Source of the DNA: Rallus limicola
Taxonomy: Eukaryota > Chordata > Aves > Gruiformes > Rallidae
Assembly (NCBI GenBank): GCA_022605955.1
Contig: JAKCOZ010000014.1
Span: forward strand, 14,514,001-14,578,000
DNA length: 64,000 bases
Direction of reading: 5' to 3'
Part shown: piece after piece, positions 23,277 to 35,403 of the stretch
Layout of the letters: each line of letters starts with the position of its first letter
How positions within the stretch are numbered: position 1 is the stretch's first letter
Notes under the pieces: generated by a model
What the model saw: only the letters and a program-made list of their open reading frames with translations
The model's database searches: none
Told to the model about the DNA's origin: nothing
Program-made: the position numbers and the translations under genes

Positions 23277-26200
23277 TGTTCTTTGCAGTGGACAAGAGAA
23301 CCCTTCTTTATCACTGTTTGTTGATTCAACTCACTCTCCAATAGAGAATAAAATTGTAATCCAAATAAATGAATAATAGGGAGTGCCAATTCCAATTCCA
23401 CGCCCCCTCCTTGTCCCTGTTGTCAGGGAGACTTAGCGTACTTCAAGCTCTCAGTTTTGAGGTCAGAGGCTTAGTCAGGAGCAAAGCTTCCCTCAGGCTA
23501 TGCTCCATTCTTGTATATTTAGGCTCCAAAGAACATGATGGGAAAAAATGTAGCTTTCTAGATCTCCTCCTCCCAACTGCTTCATGAGAGCTCTGAAAGG
23601 GCCTTGCCCTTTCCAATCCAAGTTAGCATCTCTGATTGAGAAGACCAGACAAATGCATGATTGTTCCACAGATATGTCTGCCTCACTTGAATGTCATTAC
23701 TAACACTGGAGCGCCGTCAGTGTCCATATCCCATAGTTTCTTTGAGCCAGATGCATTCTCTCTGTGCAAAATGTATTGGCAAACACGCAAACGCACACGA
23801 GCACACACTCACGCAAATACATTCGTAGAGAGCTCCCAAGCCGTGTAAGCGCTTGCAGATATGAAACATAGCTAAGGAAACAGGGCACACAATGGTCCTG
23901 GGCACCCCCAACAGATGATGTTACTGTGGATCTTAACAAAGAGTGGATGGCAGCGAAATTCTCCGGGTCCCTCCACAGAAGTGATGCACGCCTGTGTGAA
24001 AATAACTTGCAGCCCTACAGCTCAATGAGTGAGGTTTGGAGCAAGTTGAAACTTGCACCTCCCCGTCAGCTAACAGGTTTTGGAGTGTTTTCAAGCTGAG
24101 TAAAATATTCAGTCACAGACCTTTCAAGTTCCTTTTGTGCCAAAGTATTTTGGTAATTTCTAGTAAGCATTAACCAGAATTTAGAAACAACAACCTTGTG
24201 CTCTATAATGGAGTGTTGTAATTCTATTTTTGCATGTGTTTGAATTTTGATAGGAAATGCACTAAATGGCCTCATTCATATTTGCCACATGTTGCTTTTT
24301 GCATCATGTTTCACAGTTTTCACATATTAATTAACCTCATGGAGGCAGCAAACATCATGGGCTTCCCCTCAGCTGCCCCATTTGTTATTTCATTATGACT
24401 CAATTTTTCAGAGCTCTTTCTTCTTTCTTCCTTAGGCACAAACATCACGATTCTGTTTCTCTTCTTCCCTTCATTCCTGCTTTCCCCTTAGTACCTGACA
24501 CATTCCCTGGGTGCCAAACAAAAAGTAGCTGAAAGATTCTGAGGCTGTTTTGTGGCATATGGGCTCTGCCTTTCCTTCCAGGCTGCAAGAAACGTTTCAT
24601 CTCAAGAGCTTCAGATAGCTCAAATTGCTAAAACTCTGTTGCCTTTCAGTAGAGCTGCAGTGGCATATACTGGCCAAAAAGACACGGTGGCCTTTTAGCT
24701 TCTACTTATTTCTTCAGCTACTGAATCTTCCAGACCCATACTGGGATATAGATGTGAAGTGAGGAACAGCAGCTGTACAGCTATTATTTCAGCATCTGTT
24801 TTAATGAAACAGACCGGAGCATCACTGTGATTTTAGTATTAATCATGCTGTCAATTTGGGGCTCCATCTTGTTCCTCCTGAGGTCGATCAGAAAAGCCTT
24901 GCTTCTCCTGTAAACCAGAATCAGGCCCTACCTGAGGCTGAATACTAGTCCAATTCTTCGGGCAGTCCTCAGCCCATGAATGCTTACGTGGTTTCAGTGT
25001 TGTCAGTGGTAATGATGGTACAGTCAAGCACCCCACCTGTGATGAACACAGCTTTTCCTCAGCAGAATTTTGTCCTCACTCAGATGATTCTGCTTTTTAA
25101 CAGAATTTAAAAACCAATGCAATACAAATGATAACTTTCCTTTGCATTCAAAAGAAAAGTCAAACCTTCTTCTTTCAGTTATTTTCATAACTTACCTTGT
25201 TCCTTAGCAAAGCCTAAGAAGGAAACAAACAGGCTACATAAATTACCTGTAGGCTACCTAGGGACCTAGCTGGGGGTAGGTCTATTTATATGGTCAGCCA
25301 CCTACAGCTCACAGAATGAGGAGATGGATGGCTCAGAGAAAAAGGAGATATTAATCCCAAGTCCAATAAAATGAAGAGATGTTAAATTTGTGGAATGCAA
25401 AGTGTTTCAAGAAAATATGTAAAGGCCAGATTTTTTTTCAGTTTTTGTATTTGGACAATCTTACATTTATTTATTTTCTTTCAGTAAAACTGTCATTTAT
25501 TGCAAACACTTCACAGCTAGTGCAGAAATACTATATATTTCTTTTTCCTTGACTCCAACAAAGGCAAGAATGGTACAACCTAACTTCAGAGAAGAGGAAA
25601 TGTTTATTAAAACAGATGCTTTTTCTAAACTGTCAGGCCTCTGACCACAATTTACTTCGAATGGTAGTTACAGACCAGATCTTTCCTGCTGTTACCTATG
25701 TAAAATGCTCTAGTGCTTCCATCAGTGCTTGGGCATAGATATTAGATATTGCAGTTGTGGATAAGGTGGTTCTGTATAGCATGTTTATCAATGCAGTAGC
25801 TGAAAGTCCACCTTCACTCTTTAGCAAAGTGACTAACACAAGTGGTTGCAGTACTGAAAGAGTCAAAGAACCATAGGTTCTGTTACCTTACGTCAGGCAG
25901 AGACAGACAGAGAGACACAAATGCATCTCATTATCGTACCAAACACATCTTAACCTCAGGAATGTGTAGCCTTTTTTTTGTTCTGTCTTTGTTTTCTGTG
26001 CAGGAGAAAAACATTTTTCTTAATTATTTGGCCACAGTTGAAACTGAACCTCTCTGTTAAGATTTTTTTTGCAGAGTAGGTGTCACACGTGTCGTGAGCA
26101 GTGTCGTAGCACAGCATACAGGCAGGTTCAAGTGTAGAGCAGAAGTGTTCTGTTTCTGGGAATGCTTTCAGGCACAAAAATAGAACAAAGGTTTTGTGGG

Positions 26201-26696
26201 TTTTTCAATTTGCAAGCAGCAGCCCATACAGATGATTGCTCTACCTTGTTTGCAGCAAACAGTAGAGAATTGGAAACACTCTGAGAAGAAAAGTTTTCAG
26301 TTTCTTAAATATCAGCACCGCTTTTACCAAGTGGAGGCAGGGCACATGTCAGTTGTTCTGTGCTGGAGTTCACCTTTTATTGATTTACATTTAGCATAAG
26401 CATTCTAGCCACATTACAAAAGGAATTTTATGCCCCACACAAATTGCTGAGTTTCTCTCAGAAGTGTTTGTTTAGCATACCATGCCATAAAGCTGTTCAA
26501 TGTCTACCTTCCACACCATATTCCTGCCTCATACTTAGTCCTCCAAACTTCATAACTGAGCATCTGTGCCTTAACTTCTAGAGGTCTCTTTCAGTATGAA
26601 GAGTAACTAGAAAAACTTTATAGTCTTTATTACAGAGCTGAGGAAGGACCCTCAGATCTTTCTTATCAGCTTTGTCTGTTTTTCTGCCTTACAATC
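23277..26696. other. Gene-free stretch
   Basis: No gene or clear repeat family. An imperfect CA/CG-rich patch lies at about 23780-23815 ('acgcaaacgcacacgagcac'). Frames over it are low-complexity translations. A strong isolated donor-like AAG|GTAAGT lies on the minus strand near 25193-25201, without an exon body. Confidence 0.5.
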
Positions 26697-26720
26697 AACA
26701 CTTGCAAAAGTGCAAGTGTT
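26697..26720. repeat. Perfect 10-bp hairpin with tetraloop
   Basis: AACACTTGCA (26697-26706), loop AAAG, TGCAAGTGTT (26711-26720): arms are perfectly complementary. No target duplication was noticed. Confidence 0.75.
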
Positions 26721-28835
26721 TCAGAGTGTTATTTAATTTCATATAATTGAGAAAAAATATTTTTCCTGAGAGTTTGGAGACTACAGAGACTGGTAGCTAA
26801 CAGCTATCAGCAGCCCAGTCCACTCATTATGTACACTTTAAACCAAAAAATGAAACTTCAATTAGGAAAGCAAAGCTTGAATTTTCCAAGGCAGTCTAAA
26901 TAGCTTATGAGAACAAGAATCCTCAGCCTCAGTGAATATACTAAATCACTTTCCACAAGCTTCTCCTTTTACATACAGTCCTGGTTACTACATCCAAACC
27001 CACAAGATCTTTTCTACTTAACGAGAAATATCAAATAGCATTTCACTTTTTTTTGACAAAACCACAATAAAGTACATGATCCTAACAAAAAGAAAATCAG
27101 GTGGAGAATGGCAATACAGCTAATTTTTACCACCTGGAATCAGAGAACTCTTTCCTTATGAGATTTTTATGTGATTCAGGGCTGCTGAAGAAACAACAGT
27201 CCACAAAATGGAATCAACACTCATTAAATCCAGTAGGTGAAGTTGGTCTACACTCAAAATAAGTTAAAAAAAAAAAAAAAATCCATGACCTACAGAGCTT
27301 CTGTGTGGCTATTTGTGTTAACTGCTTTCAGGATTAGGGGAAAACTTCTCTCTGAGTAGGTCAATATAATTCCCTAGAAGTTAACTGAGCTACTCAGAGA
27401 CTGAAATTCGTCCTTTATGTTTTGAATGTTAGTGGTTCAGGTTTTAGTCTGGAAAGTATTGGTAGCTACCACAAGGATTTTCCATTTGCATATTGCTACC
27501 ATATCTCCTAGCCTACACCAGTGATAAGAATAGCACTTGATAGGGCCCCATGTGACTCTGAGGTCTGAGCGCCCCAGGAGCTGTGCCGCAGGAAAAGCCC
27601 CCGGGGGAGTTCTGAGTGACTCAGACAGGAAATTCTCCTCTGCAGTGTGTGCTGCAATGACAGCTCTGCAGCCAGCGTCTTCACTATGGGCACCATACAT
27701 TCCACTTGCAGCCCAAGAGCCTAAGCACACTGTACCAGAAGGTGGGGAAATCCCAAAATTAACCTCAGTTTAAGGAGATAAAAGGTCCTTGCAAGCTGGA
27801 AGAAGACATTCAGCAGTTCAGTCTTAAAGATCCAAAGGGAAAGCATCTGTAAAATCAGTGGAAGAAATGGATTGTTATGGCACAGTATGGCACACCGATA
27901 TTTTTTAGAATATAAGGAATATATGAATGTATTTTCCAGGTGTGGACTGCAGAAGAAATAGAGTATTAAACTGATGATGTGAAAGTGTCTTCATTGCCAC
28001 AGTGAGATGTCTACGTTTCCATTCTGACCACTCTGTAAATTCATGAGTTTCTAAACACTTTCAGTACCTCCTTCTCCTTTAACAATCAATCTCCTTAGGC
28101 TGTCCAGAAGGTATCTGGGTAATAGTCTCTGGTCATGTGCAGTGTTAGGGAGGTATGTATGTTTGTAACATCTTGATCTCTCCCTAAAGCAGAAATTATC
28201 ACAAACTACTCCACACCAGCAGTTTAGACATTAGTACCAAACTAAAGCATGTGGGTCAAATTCCTTCACTTGTCAATGGGAAGATAGTCTATAAAGAGGA
28301 AAGTCCTTTGAAGAAAATGAGCAAAATCATCAGCACTGATGAATGTAAAGTGAGCAAACACATTCTCTCATGAAAATTCATTTTAGAAGATGAAATACCC
28401 AACATACATCAAAGTTGATGTCCATTAATCTAATCACACTGTACAAATCATTTCAGTTGCTAACTGTATTGGCATACAGGGGTTATTTTCTGCTGCCTCA
28501 GCACTGTAGCATAGGTTTTATGCCTCCTCCCCAAACTTGCTTCTTTTGTCGTTGCTACTTACAAATTCTGTTTTACACTAACATATTTCATCAGCTACAT
28601 CCCTTCCAAAGGAATTAATATGCAGCTGGAGCCACTGAGGTAGTTAGACAAGCTAGAGGAAGAGTATAAACAAGAGATCTGTATTGACAGACCAAACTTG
28701 GTCAGGGCTTTGTGTTGCCTGGTCTGCCCTTGCTCTACTGCTTAATTATCCTCATAGTAAAATTACTTTCATTATATCTAGGAAAAAACACTTCATTCTG
28801 ATTTATTATCATTGTCTGTCACTATTCACCTGAGT
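26721..28835. other. Gene-free stretch with A16 run and GC-richer patch
   Basis: An A16 run lies at 27266-27281. A GC-richer patch (27540-27780) stands out from its surroundings, with the palindrome CCCCCGGGGG (27598-27607) and an AP-1 consensus TGACTCA (27617-27623). No gene recognised. Confidence 0.5.
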
Positions 28836-29455
28836 AAAGAGCCTGACTCTACTCTCGATAACCTCTGTAGGTACTGGAGGCATCAGGTCCCCTGAAGCCA
28901 TCTCTTCTCTAGGTTGAACCAGTCCTGTGCCCTCAGCCTCCCCTCATGGGGCAAATGCTCCAGCCTTGGCTGCCTTGGGACCCCTCTGCTGTACTCACTG
29001 CAGATTTTTTTTACAACCTTCATGTACTGGAGAGCTCAGAACTGAAACCAATATCCCAGATATAATGAGGCAAATGCTGAGAAAAAAATTGAATAACTGC
29101 TTATCTCCATATCCTGTAGTGCTCCTGCTGACACAGCCCAGGGTGCTGTTAGCCTGGCACCCAGGCCCTTCACCACAGAGCTGCTCCCCAGGCAGGCAGT
29201 CCCAGTCTGTTCCCTACTGGGTGTCAGCCTACCCCAGACAAGGGCGGGACATTCATCCTGGCTGAAATTCATGAGTTTCTTGTCAGCTCACTTCTCCTGC
29301 CCAGGTCCTTCTGAATGGCAGCCCTGCTCTTCAGTGCATCAACTTCACACACCCTCATCCCCCTCCATTTCAGGATATTGTAAAATTGATGAGGGTAAAT
29401 CTGTCTCCTTCTCCAGACCCAGAATGGGCCCCTGAGCAGCTCTACTTGTAACCGT
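28836..29455 (-). repeat. CR1 LINE, internal fragment (about 620 bp)
   Basis: The plus strand follows the reverse complement of avian CR1 ORF2 3' coding sequence in order. Blocks are 'gaagccatctcttctctagg' (about 28897), 'caaatgctccagccttggct' (28951), 'tgacacagcccagggtgctg' (29129), 'gtccttctgaatggcagccc' (29305) and 'gcccctgagcagctctactt' (29429). The usual 3' terminal 250 bp and tail are missing, so this is an internal piece, either truncated or partly deleted. Open frames across it on both strands are shadows of the repeat. Diverged but clear. Confidence 0.7.
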
Positions 29456-31109
29456 TTACAAACATTTCTGTGTAACTTTATTCCATCCGTACTTTATTAA
29501 AAGCTAAAATTGGTGCAAGTTTTGTACTAGAAAAAAAAATCTGAACAGTAAATCTGTCCAAACATGATGTTTCCAGCAAATTTGTTGCAAGATGGTCTAA
29601 AGAAAATAAAATTAGGCTCCCAAGATCTTTTGTAAGGCAACAGGAATTGATGGAGTAACTTTTCATGTTGTTTTAGTATTTCCCTATCTAAGAAATTTAT
29701 GGGGCTGGTAACAAGTGACTTAAACTTCAGTTTTGGCTTAGCTCCAAAGCACCTCTAGAACCACATAGGAGTACCAGCATGCCCAAAACTGAATGTGAGA
29801 CCTATATAATGAAAAGGATAAATTGTGTGCATGGCAGGACACTGTTCAGGAAGCTAAAATTCACTCTGGTCTAATTTTTTTTCTTGCTTATCCTTGAGCC
29901 CAAGTCTCTGATGCTTATGTGGCCCTGGCCTCAGATGTTTTTAGCAGGGTATTCCATTGGAAAAAGCAAAATTAAACATTCTTTAAAGGCAGGGTTTCTT
30001 TTCACTACTAAAACACACACACACACAAAGAGGCAAAATGCCAAAAATGTCATATTTAAAACAAAAGATGCAGAGCCAGAAATTCTCTGGCTTCGTTAGA
30101 GGTGTGAATATTGCTCTCTAGTTTCTACTCTGAGTTTTGGCTCTGTTCTCACTCAGTTGTCATCTTTATTCATAAGCTCAGAAATTCTGCTGACTGTGTC
30201 AACCTCCTCTTTTTCTGCTGTGGCTGAACACACTTTCTTCTGGTTGAGGAATATTCCTTGCAGGTCTTCTCTCTAACAATAAGTTCTTGTTGATTTGGTG
30301 GCTTGATTTTGCTGAAAGGATGGGACAGGTCAATTTGTGGATAAAATAATCATTCCTCTTAACTCCTCTGTAGTTTTGCATTTGACATCTTACCTGCACA
30401 ATTAACAGGTTAGCTGATTCAATAGGGCGGTTGTTTCTTTTTTAATAGCTTCAGGCAGACTTTTGTGATTGTGTCCTACTATTTCCCTTTGAGTGTCTGT
30501 CAGCTTCAGTGCAGGTCTCTGGGCTTGTATGCCATGGAATAAAGTGCAGTGTTAGAGGTACGCAGCTACCCTGAATGACCTGGTCTGTACACATAACGCA
30601 GCTCAGATCCAAGCAGACACGAACTTCAGAAATGGAACTCAGCCCAGCACTAAACCCAGGCTAATTTAGCCCCACTGAGAAGCTTGCCACATTATCCAAA
30701 GCTTTTCAGCATCTTAGGTCACATCTTGTATTTCCTCTAAACATGTGGTATGGCTGCTTGATGTCTGAGCAACAATCTTGAGCATCACTCCAGTGTGCCT
30801 GCATTAATTGTAACTAGGGAATATCTTCCTGACCCTGGTAATAAAGATTCTTAAAGAACCTTTGCTTTTGGCTCGTTTTTGGAGTCACTGTTCTTAGGTA
30901 GCAGGAGAGACACATTGAAGCTGTTGCCAAAACCATGCCTCTGTTATCTGTCGGTCTGAATGGGAAAAGTATGACACCTTTTACACACAGAACTACTACA
31001 CGAAGTAGCAAAACTACATTTCCCAAAGAGACTTGGTGCAATTGTCTGACAATGACACAGGATTTATTTGAAGATGTCTGGGTCTGAGACTTTTCAATGG
31101 TGAGAATGA
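29456..31109. other. Gene-free stretch with (AC)7
   Basis: A short (AC)n microsatellite lies at 30013-30027. A minus-strand combined acceptor/donor word (GTGCAG|GTAAGA) lies at 30388-30399, with a poor pyrimidine tract. No gene recognised. Confidence 0.5.
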
Positions 31110-31320
31110 AGGTTCCATCTCGACAAGGGAAAGAACTTCACCCTGAGGGTGACAGCACTAGCACAGGCTGCCCTGAGAGGTTGTGTAGTTTCCTTCTCTG
31201 GAGATATTCAAGACCTGCCTGGATGCGATCTTGTGCAACCTGCTCTAAGTGATCCTGCTTTAGCAAGAGTTTGGACTAGATGATCTCCAGAGGTCCCTTC
31301 CAACTCCTACCATTCTGTGA
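31110..31320 (+). repeat. CR1 LINE, 5'-truncated copy with 3' tail
   Basis: 'gaaagaacttcaccctgagg', 'cctggatgcgatcttgtgca' and 'ttggactagatgatctccag' followed by 'aggtcccttccaactcctac' and 'cattctgtga' are the classic avian CR1 3' end in sense orientation. Only the last 210 bp is present. The match to the remembered consensus is good, so it is one of the younger copies here. Confidence 0.9.
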
Positions 31321-31720
31321 ATGTTGCCATCACAAGTTGTTCGCTCTGTCTGCAAGTGTAATAATGATGGGTGAGCTCAGCAAACTTTTAAAAGCCAGCT
31401 GCAAAGATGGCTGATATTGCTGCCTTTGTTTTTGGTACTTCAAATACTGTCATTGAATTTTATTTGTGTCGGTTATTTCCCTGTGATAAAAAAACCCTGT
31501 GGGCAGAATTAATTTTTGAGTGAACAGATGAGAGGAAAGAGGAGCAGTGATATTGACACACACCAGGGCAGAGAGAGCTCAAGATCTCAGCATTCAGACA
31601 GATTCCAAGCAGTCTGATCTGCTCTGCTCTGAACCCAACTGGCCCATCTCCCATGGAGCCATGTGAGTCCACAGCATCCAAGTTGCTGTCAGAGCTGTTC
31701 CGGTGGTTCTTCCATGTGGA
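31321..31720. other. Gene-free stretch
   Basis: Nothing recognised beyond chance frames. Confidence 0.6.
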
Positions 31721-31766
31721 CTTAATATTTTACTGTAGTAATATTTTACTGTAATAAAATATTAAG
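31721..31766. repeat. Tandem 16-mer plus inverted copy (compound hairpin)
   Basis: TAATATTTTACTGTAG (31723-31738) is repeated as TAATATTTTACTGTAA (31739-31754). TAAAATATTAAG (31755-31766) is the exact reverse complement of CTTAATATTTTA (31721-31732). The second copy can also fold with it around a 6-base loop. This pattern suggests replication slippage with template switching. Confidence 0.8.
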
Positions 31767-31934
31767 TAAAGAGCCTTAGCCAATGTCAATAATATCTGGT
31801 TAGTGCCTATTTTTGCAGTTGTAGAGCAAAATGCAGAAATATACGACTTAGCTGGTTTTAATTATTTACCTAAGAGAGATCAGCTTAGAGGCAAAATTTC
31901 TTTTTTTAAAATTTGGTCCCAAGTTTATCCATCT

Positions 31935-32066
31935 TTCTAGGTGAAGTAGGTGAGGTGCCAAGAGGCCTTGTGACTTTCGGAAATCAAAGAGTTACCTGGT
32001 GTAAATTTACATTGTCCATTTAAAATTAAGGAAGCTAGTGTGATTCCTGAGCCCTGGGCCTCAGTG
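31935..32066 (+). repeat. Possible MIR-like SINE relic
   Basis: 'ggtgaagtaggtgaggtgcc' then 'aagaggccttgtgactttcg' and 'tgattcctgagccctgggcc' loosely follow the MIR core order. Weak. Confidence 0.3.
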
Positions 32067-34981
32067 GAGAATTTTACTCACATTCAAAACACCAGATGTG
32101 CTGTTGTTGTACCTCCAAGTTGTTTGCAAATAAGCTGCAGATGTTAAAACATTTATGATTCAGAGTGTCTGAGGGTGAGGTCCAGATATTATCAACCATG
32201 ACTTCAAAAGTAGGAGAGGAGGAGGAGAAAAGTGGAGTGTCCACTGTACCTATGGAGAAAGAAAATGTTACCAAGGAGAGGACTCGGGAAAAAAGTGCAG
32301 AATAGGGAACATAGGAGTGGCACAGGGATTTTGTGTCCACTGGTATGAGAGAGACTTAGCTTGGAAAGAAGGTATTTTGCTGGCTTATGTACAGTGTTAC
32401 AGTATCAGAAGCAGACAGCCTCCACTTTAACTGATTATCTCTTCTTAAAAAATATTTAGGGTGAGCAGACACGCTACTTTCTTAAATATTGCATAAGATA
32501 TCATTTATCAAAAAGAAATAGGTTCCATTTGGCACCTGCTGTAATTGCTGTGATGGAAATGGCAATACATAACTATCAGAAGAAAGGGTGCCACGCTTTT
32601 AAAAAGCTTACAGCTATTTTATGTATTTCTAATGGCCAATGAATAAATGATGCGCCATACATTTTGCATATCTGTGAAGTAATGAATTTGAAATTAAATC
32701 ATACATAATGATTTTTCAGGTGCTAGACACGTTTAATATACTGAGGCAAAAATTGCTTTTGATGTTAAGTATGAATATAATTACAAGTTAGTGGATAGTA
32801 CTGCCTTCTGTACCTGAAGAAAAAGATTTGGCTCCAGCAGCAGACCCATCTTAATACATGAAGTGCAGGCCTGTAGCCTTCATGTTTAGCTAATCTTCTG
32901 TATGCCCAGTCATTAAAAACCAGTGATAAACATTCTTTTTATTTTACCTGATCCTGCCACTCTTGCTACTGTAGTCTTCAACGTGAGCCATTACAAGGCA
33001 CACAAGAACACAACTGAGTTATGTTCATGAATGAGCAGTGAGGAATTTAGAAGTAAAAACTAAAAAAACCCTAACAAATTACATGACCTTTGTCCTGAAA
33101 AAAAAAAGCAAAAAAAAAGCAAAAAAGCAACTTCTGTTCAACTGTTAAAAGTATTATTCAAATAGTAATAATTTTTATTTTTCCAAACAAAATGATGTCT
33201 GATTTATTTTTTTTAAACTCACTGGAAGGAAATGAGATAATCTTTAAATCATGAAATTTTTAGTCATTTTTTTAACTCTTAAGGAGAAAGTTCATTGTCT
33301 GCCAGGGAGATGAATCTTCCATCAAAGAATATCAGATGTGATTTTTTTTCTTAATGTAATAAGACACTATGCATTTTGTCCTCAGTTCTCTGGAAGGGAT
33401 ATCAAAGAAGCAATTAATATCAAACTGAATGACTGACCAACCATCTGCCAGTTCCAGCACATTCAATACAACTGATGCTTTATTCAAATCCAGAGTCAGA
33501 GTACAGACTCTGCCACCAGAAGAATTGATTTAGCTCAGATGGGAAGGCAAGAATGATATGTAATTATACATACAGTAAAACCTGCTCTTATAAGACTTTG
33601 ATGCAGTAAAGGTCTTTTTCTGTGACAGTAAAGGAGGAAAGATAACGGGAAACTTTCAGTATATCAGAGTGGATAAGATTCAAGGGAAGTCGTACTGAAT
33701 CTTTATTTGCCAAGAAGTTGTCTGGGGAAGGGGTTGCCTCATTACAGGAGGTTTTGCTGTTTAAACTCAGATATCCAGGGGCGTGGAAACTCTTAAATGC
33801 TCAAATTGATTTATTTTGGTGGACTTGGGCAACATAATCCTTGGGCAACACATAAGTCTCATGTTTTGATATCACAGAAGGCAGCTGCAGGGACAGGAAG
33901 CTATCCAACAAAGGGAGAGGAAATCCTGGGTTGTTTGGTTCAATAGAATATAAATGAAGAACACATTATAATGAATAAGGAATCAAAGCTTGCAGAAGAC
34001 ATTTTGTGTCAGCTTCTGACCGCTGATTTGTTGACAGCCTATAAATCAACTGCAAAGTCAGCTGGAAAAGCCATGTGAGGTTTTCTGCAACCTTGGGAGA
34101 ACCTATAGGTCTGCACTACATTCTTCCACAATCAGCCTTCTTAGCTGCAGGGGCACAGGTTAGAAACTAGTCTGGAAACAAGGGCATAAAATCCTCACGG
34201 GGTTACCATTTCTGAATTTACACAGAAAAAGCCCTCGGGTCACTATGCAGGGTGTGTAGTGAAGCTAGAGGAAACAAGATTTCTCAAAGGAGAACATTCA
34301 TGGCTGGTTGTAGAGATTGTACATTTTGGTAGAGAAGAACGTAACAGCGATCAGAAGCAAAAAGGATAGCATGGAAAATACTTACCTTTTCCTTCTTTTC
34401 CTGTGAATGTAATGATATGCTGCTACATGCCACGGACAGAAAGCAGGAAGAGTCACATCAACCAAGCTTATCCATGCAGCATGGATTTCTGGCAACAGGC
34501 ACAAAACACTCAAACTTTCACAGAAGTGAAAGTGCTAGTTTATTCCTGAGACCGTTAGAACCTCTGCTTTGATATTACACAGAACCAGTCATTCAGTAGC
34601 AGTTGATTTTGAGTAACCAACAGCTCTGAGCAAGTTGTAGTTCGGGACTTTTATGAGTTTCAAAATACAGCTTCTTGACCCAAACGGGCTTTGGGATTAG
34701 TTAAGTATCATCATTGCTCACTTATTAATTCTTACATGAAGTACATAGAGAAAGCAGTTTCTATACTTTCTTCTGAAGAGGTCAGTAGTTCAAGCAGTGC
34801 ATGCCTTGCTTTTAATACAAATTGAAGCTAATTAGCAGCATGTGAAAATGACTGCTAGCAATTAAGCCAGTGTTGATATAGCCAGGCACATGAAGCTGCG
34901 ATAGCAGGTTTTCTCTGCTCCTTGATAGGAGGTGTCCATTTTTAACTGCATAGTAGTGCTTAAACTAGAGGACAATTTGCC
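32067..34981. other. Gene-free stretch; possible conserved noncoding block at 32470-32720
   Basis: No gene recognised. 32470-32720 is AT-rich with E-box (CACCTG), TAATT and ATGCAAA-type words and no repeat resemblance. A small hairpin, ACTTTCAC-agaa-GTGAAAGT, lies at 34514-34533. A strong minus-strand donor word AAAAG|GTAAGTA lies near 34379-34390 without a visible exon. Confidence 0.4.
33098..33130. repeat. A-rich minisatellite, (A6-10 GC)3
   Basis: Three A-runs of about 6-10 bases separated by GC dinucleotides. Confidence 0.8.
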
Positions 34982-35013
34982 TGTTGCGCTTTGTATTTTA
35001 CAGGTGAGTAAGG
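34982..35013 (+). other. Combined acceptor/donor motif (candidate recursive splice site)
   Basis: GCTTTGTATTTTACAG|GTGAGTAAG joins a good 3' splice site directly to a near-consensus 5' splice site, with the junction between 35003 and 35004. This is the form of ratchet points (zero-length exons) used to remove very long vertebrate introns in steps. It would fit a plus-strand gene whose intron spans this window. An alternative is an ordinary cryptic donor or acceptor. Confidence 0.35.
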
Positions 35014-35403
35014 ATTTTTTGCTTGTTGAAAATGCATTTGTGTTAATTTTCAATTTCATTTATTTAATTTGGTGTGGAGGGAGAAATTCTGGTGCTGATC
35101 ATCAACTGCCTCTATGTAATCTGACACTCTGTCTGTATCTGCCATTTTTTTTTAATATTACTGCTGACAGTTGTCAACCTGCTGAGCCCTAGGAAGTGAA
35201 GCTTAGTGAACTTAAAATAATTCAGATTCTTTAGCAGCAATTACGTCCACTGCTATTTTCTCCCACTACTGGGGAAAAGGATAGAAGATCTCTAGACTGG
35301 AGTCTAGTTTTCCCACAGTCAGGCTTGCTTCTTGTCCAAGGTTCTGGCTCCATCCATTCTGTCAAGCCCCATCTTCAAATTAGTCTGTAGATAATGATAC
35401 TGT
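35014..35403. other. Short gene-free stretch
   Basis: Nothing recognised. It would be the start of a cryptic RS-exon if the upstream motif were used: the first in-frame stops appear within the next 200 bases. Confidence 0.5.

Noticed and set aside
23090..23401. 103-codon minus frame rich in Tyr/Ile repeats
   Set aside because: The core is a translation of the TA/TG microsatellite.
28630..28650. TGAGGTAGTTAG as a let-7-like seed
   Set aside because: It departs from let-7 after nine bases and no precursor-like stem surrounds it.
28927..29272. Overlapping frames of 112 and 78 codons on both strands
   Set aside because: Both lie within the CR1 fragment at 28836-29455 and are shadows of the decayed repeat.
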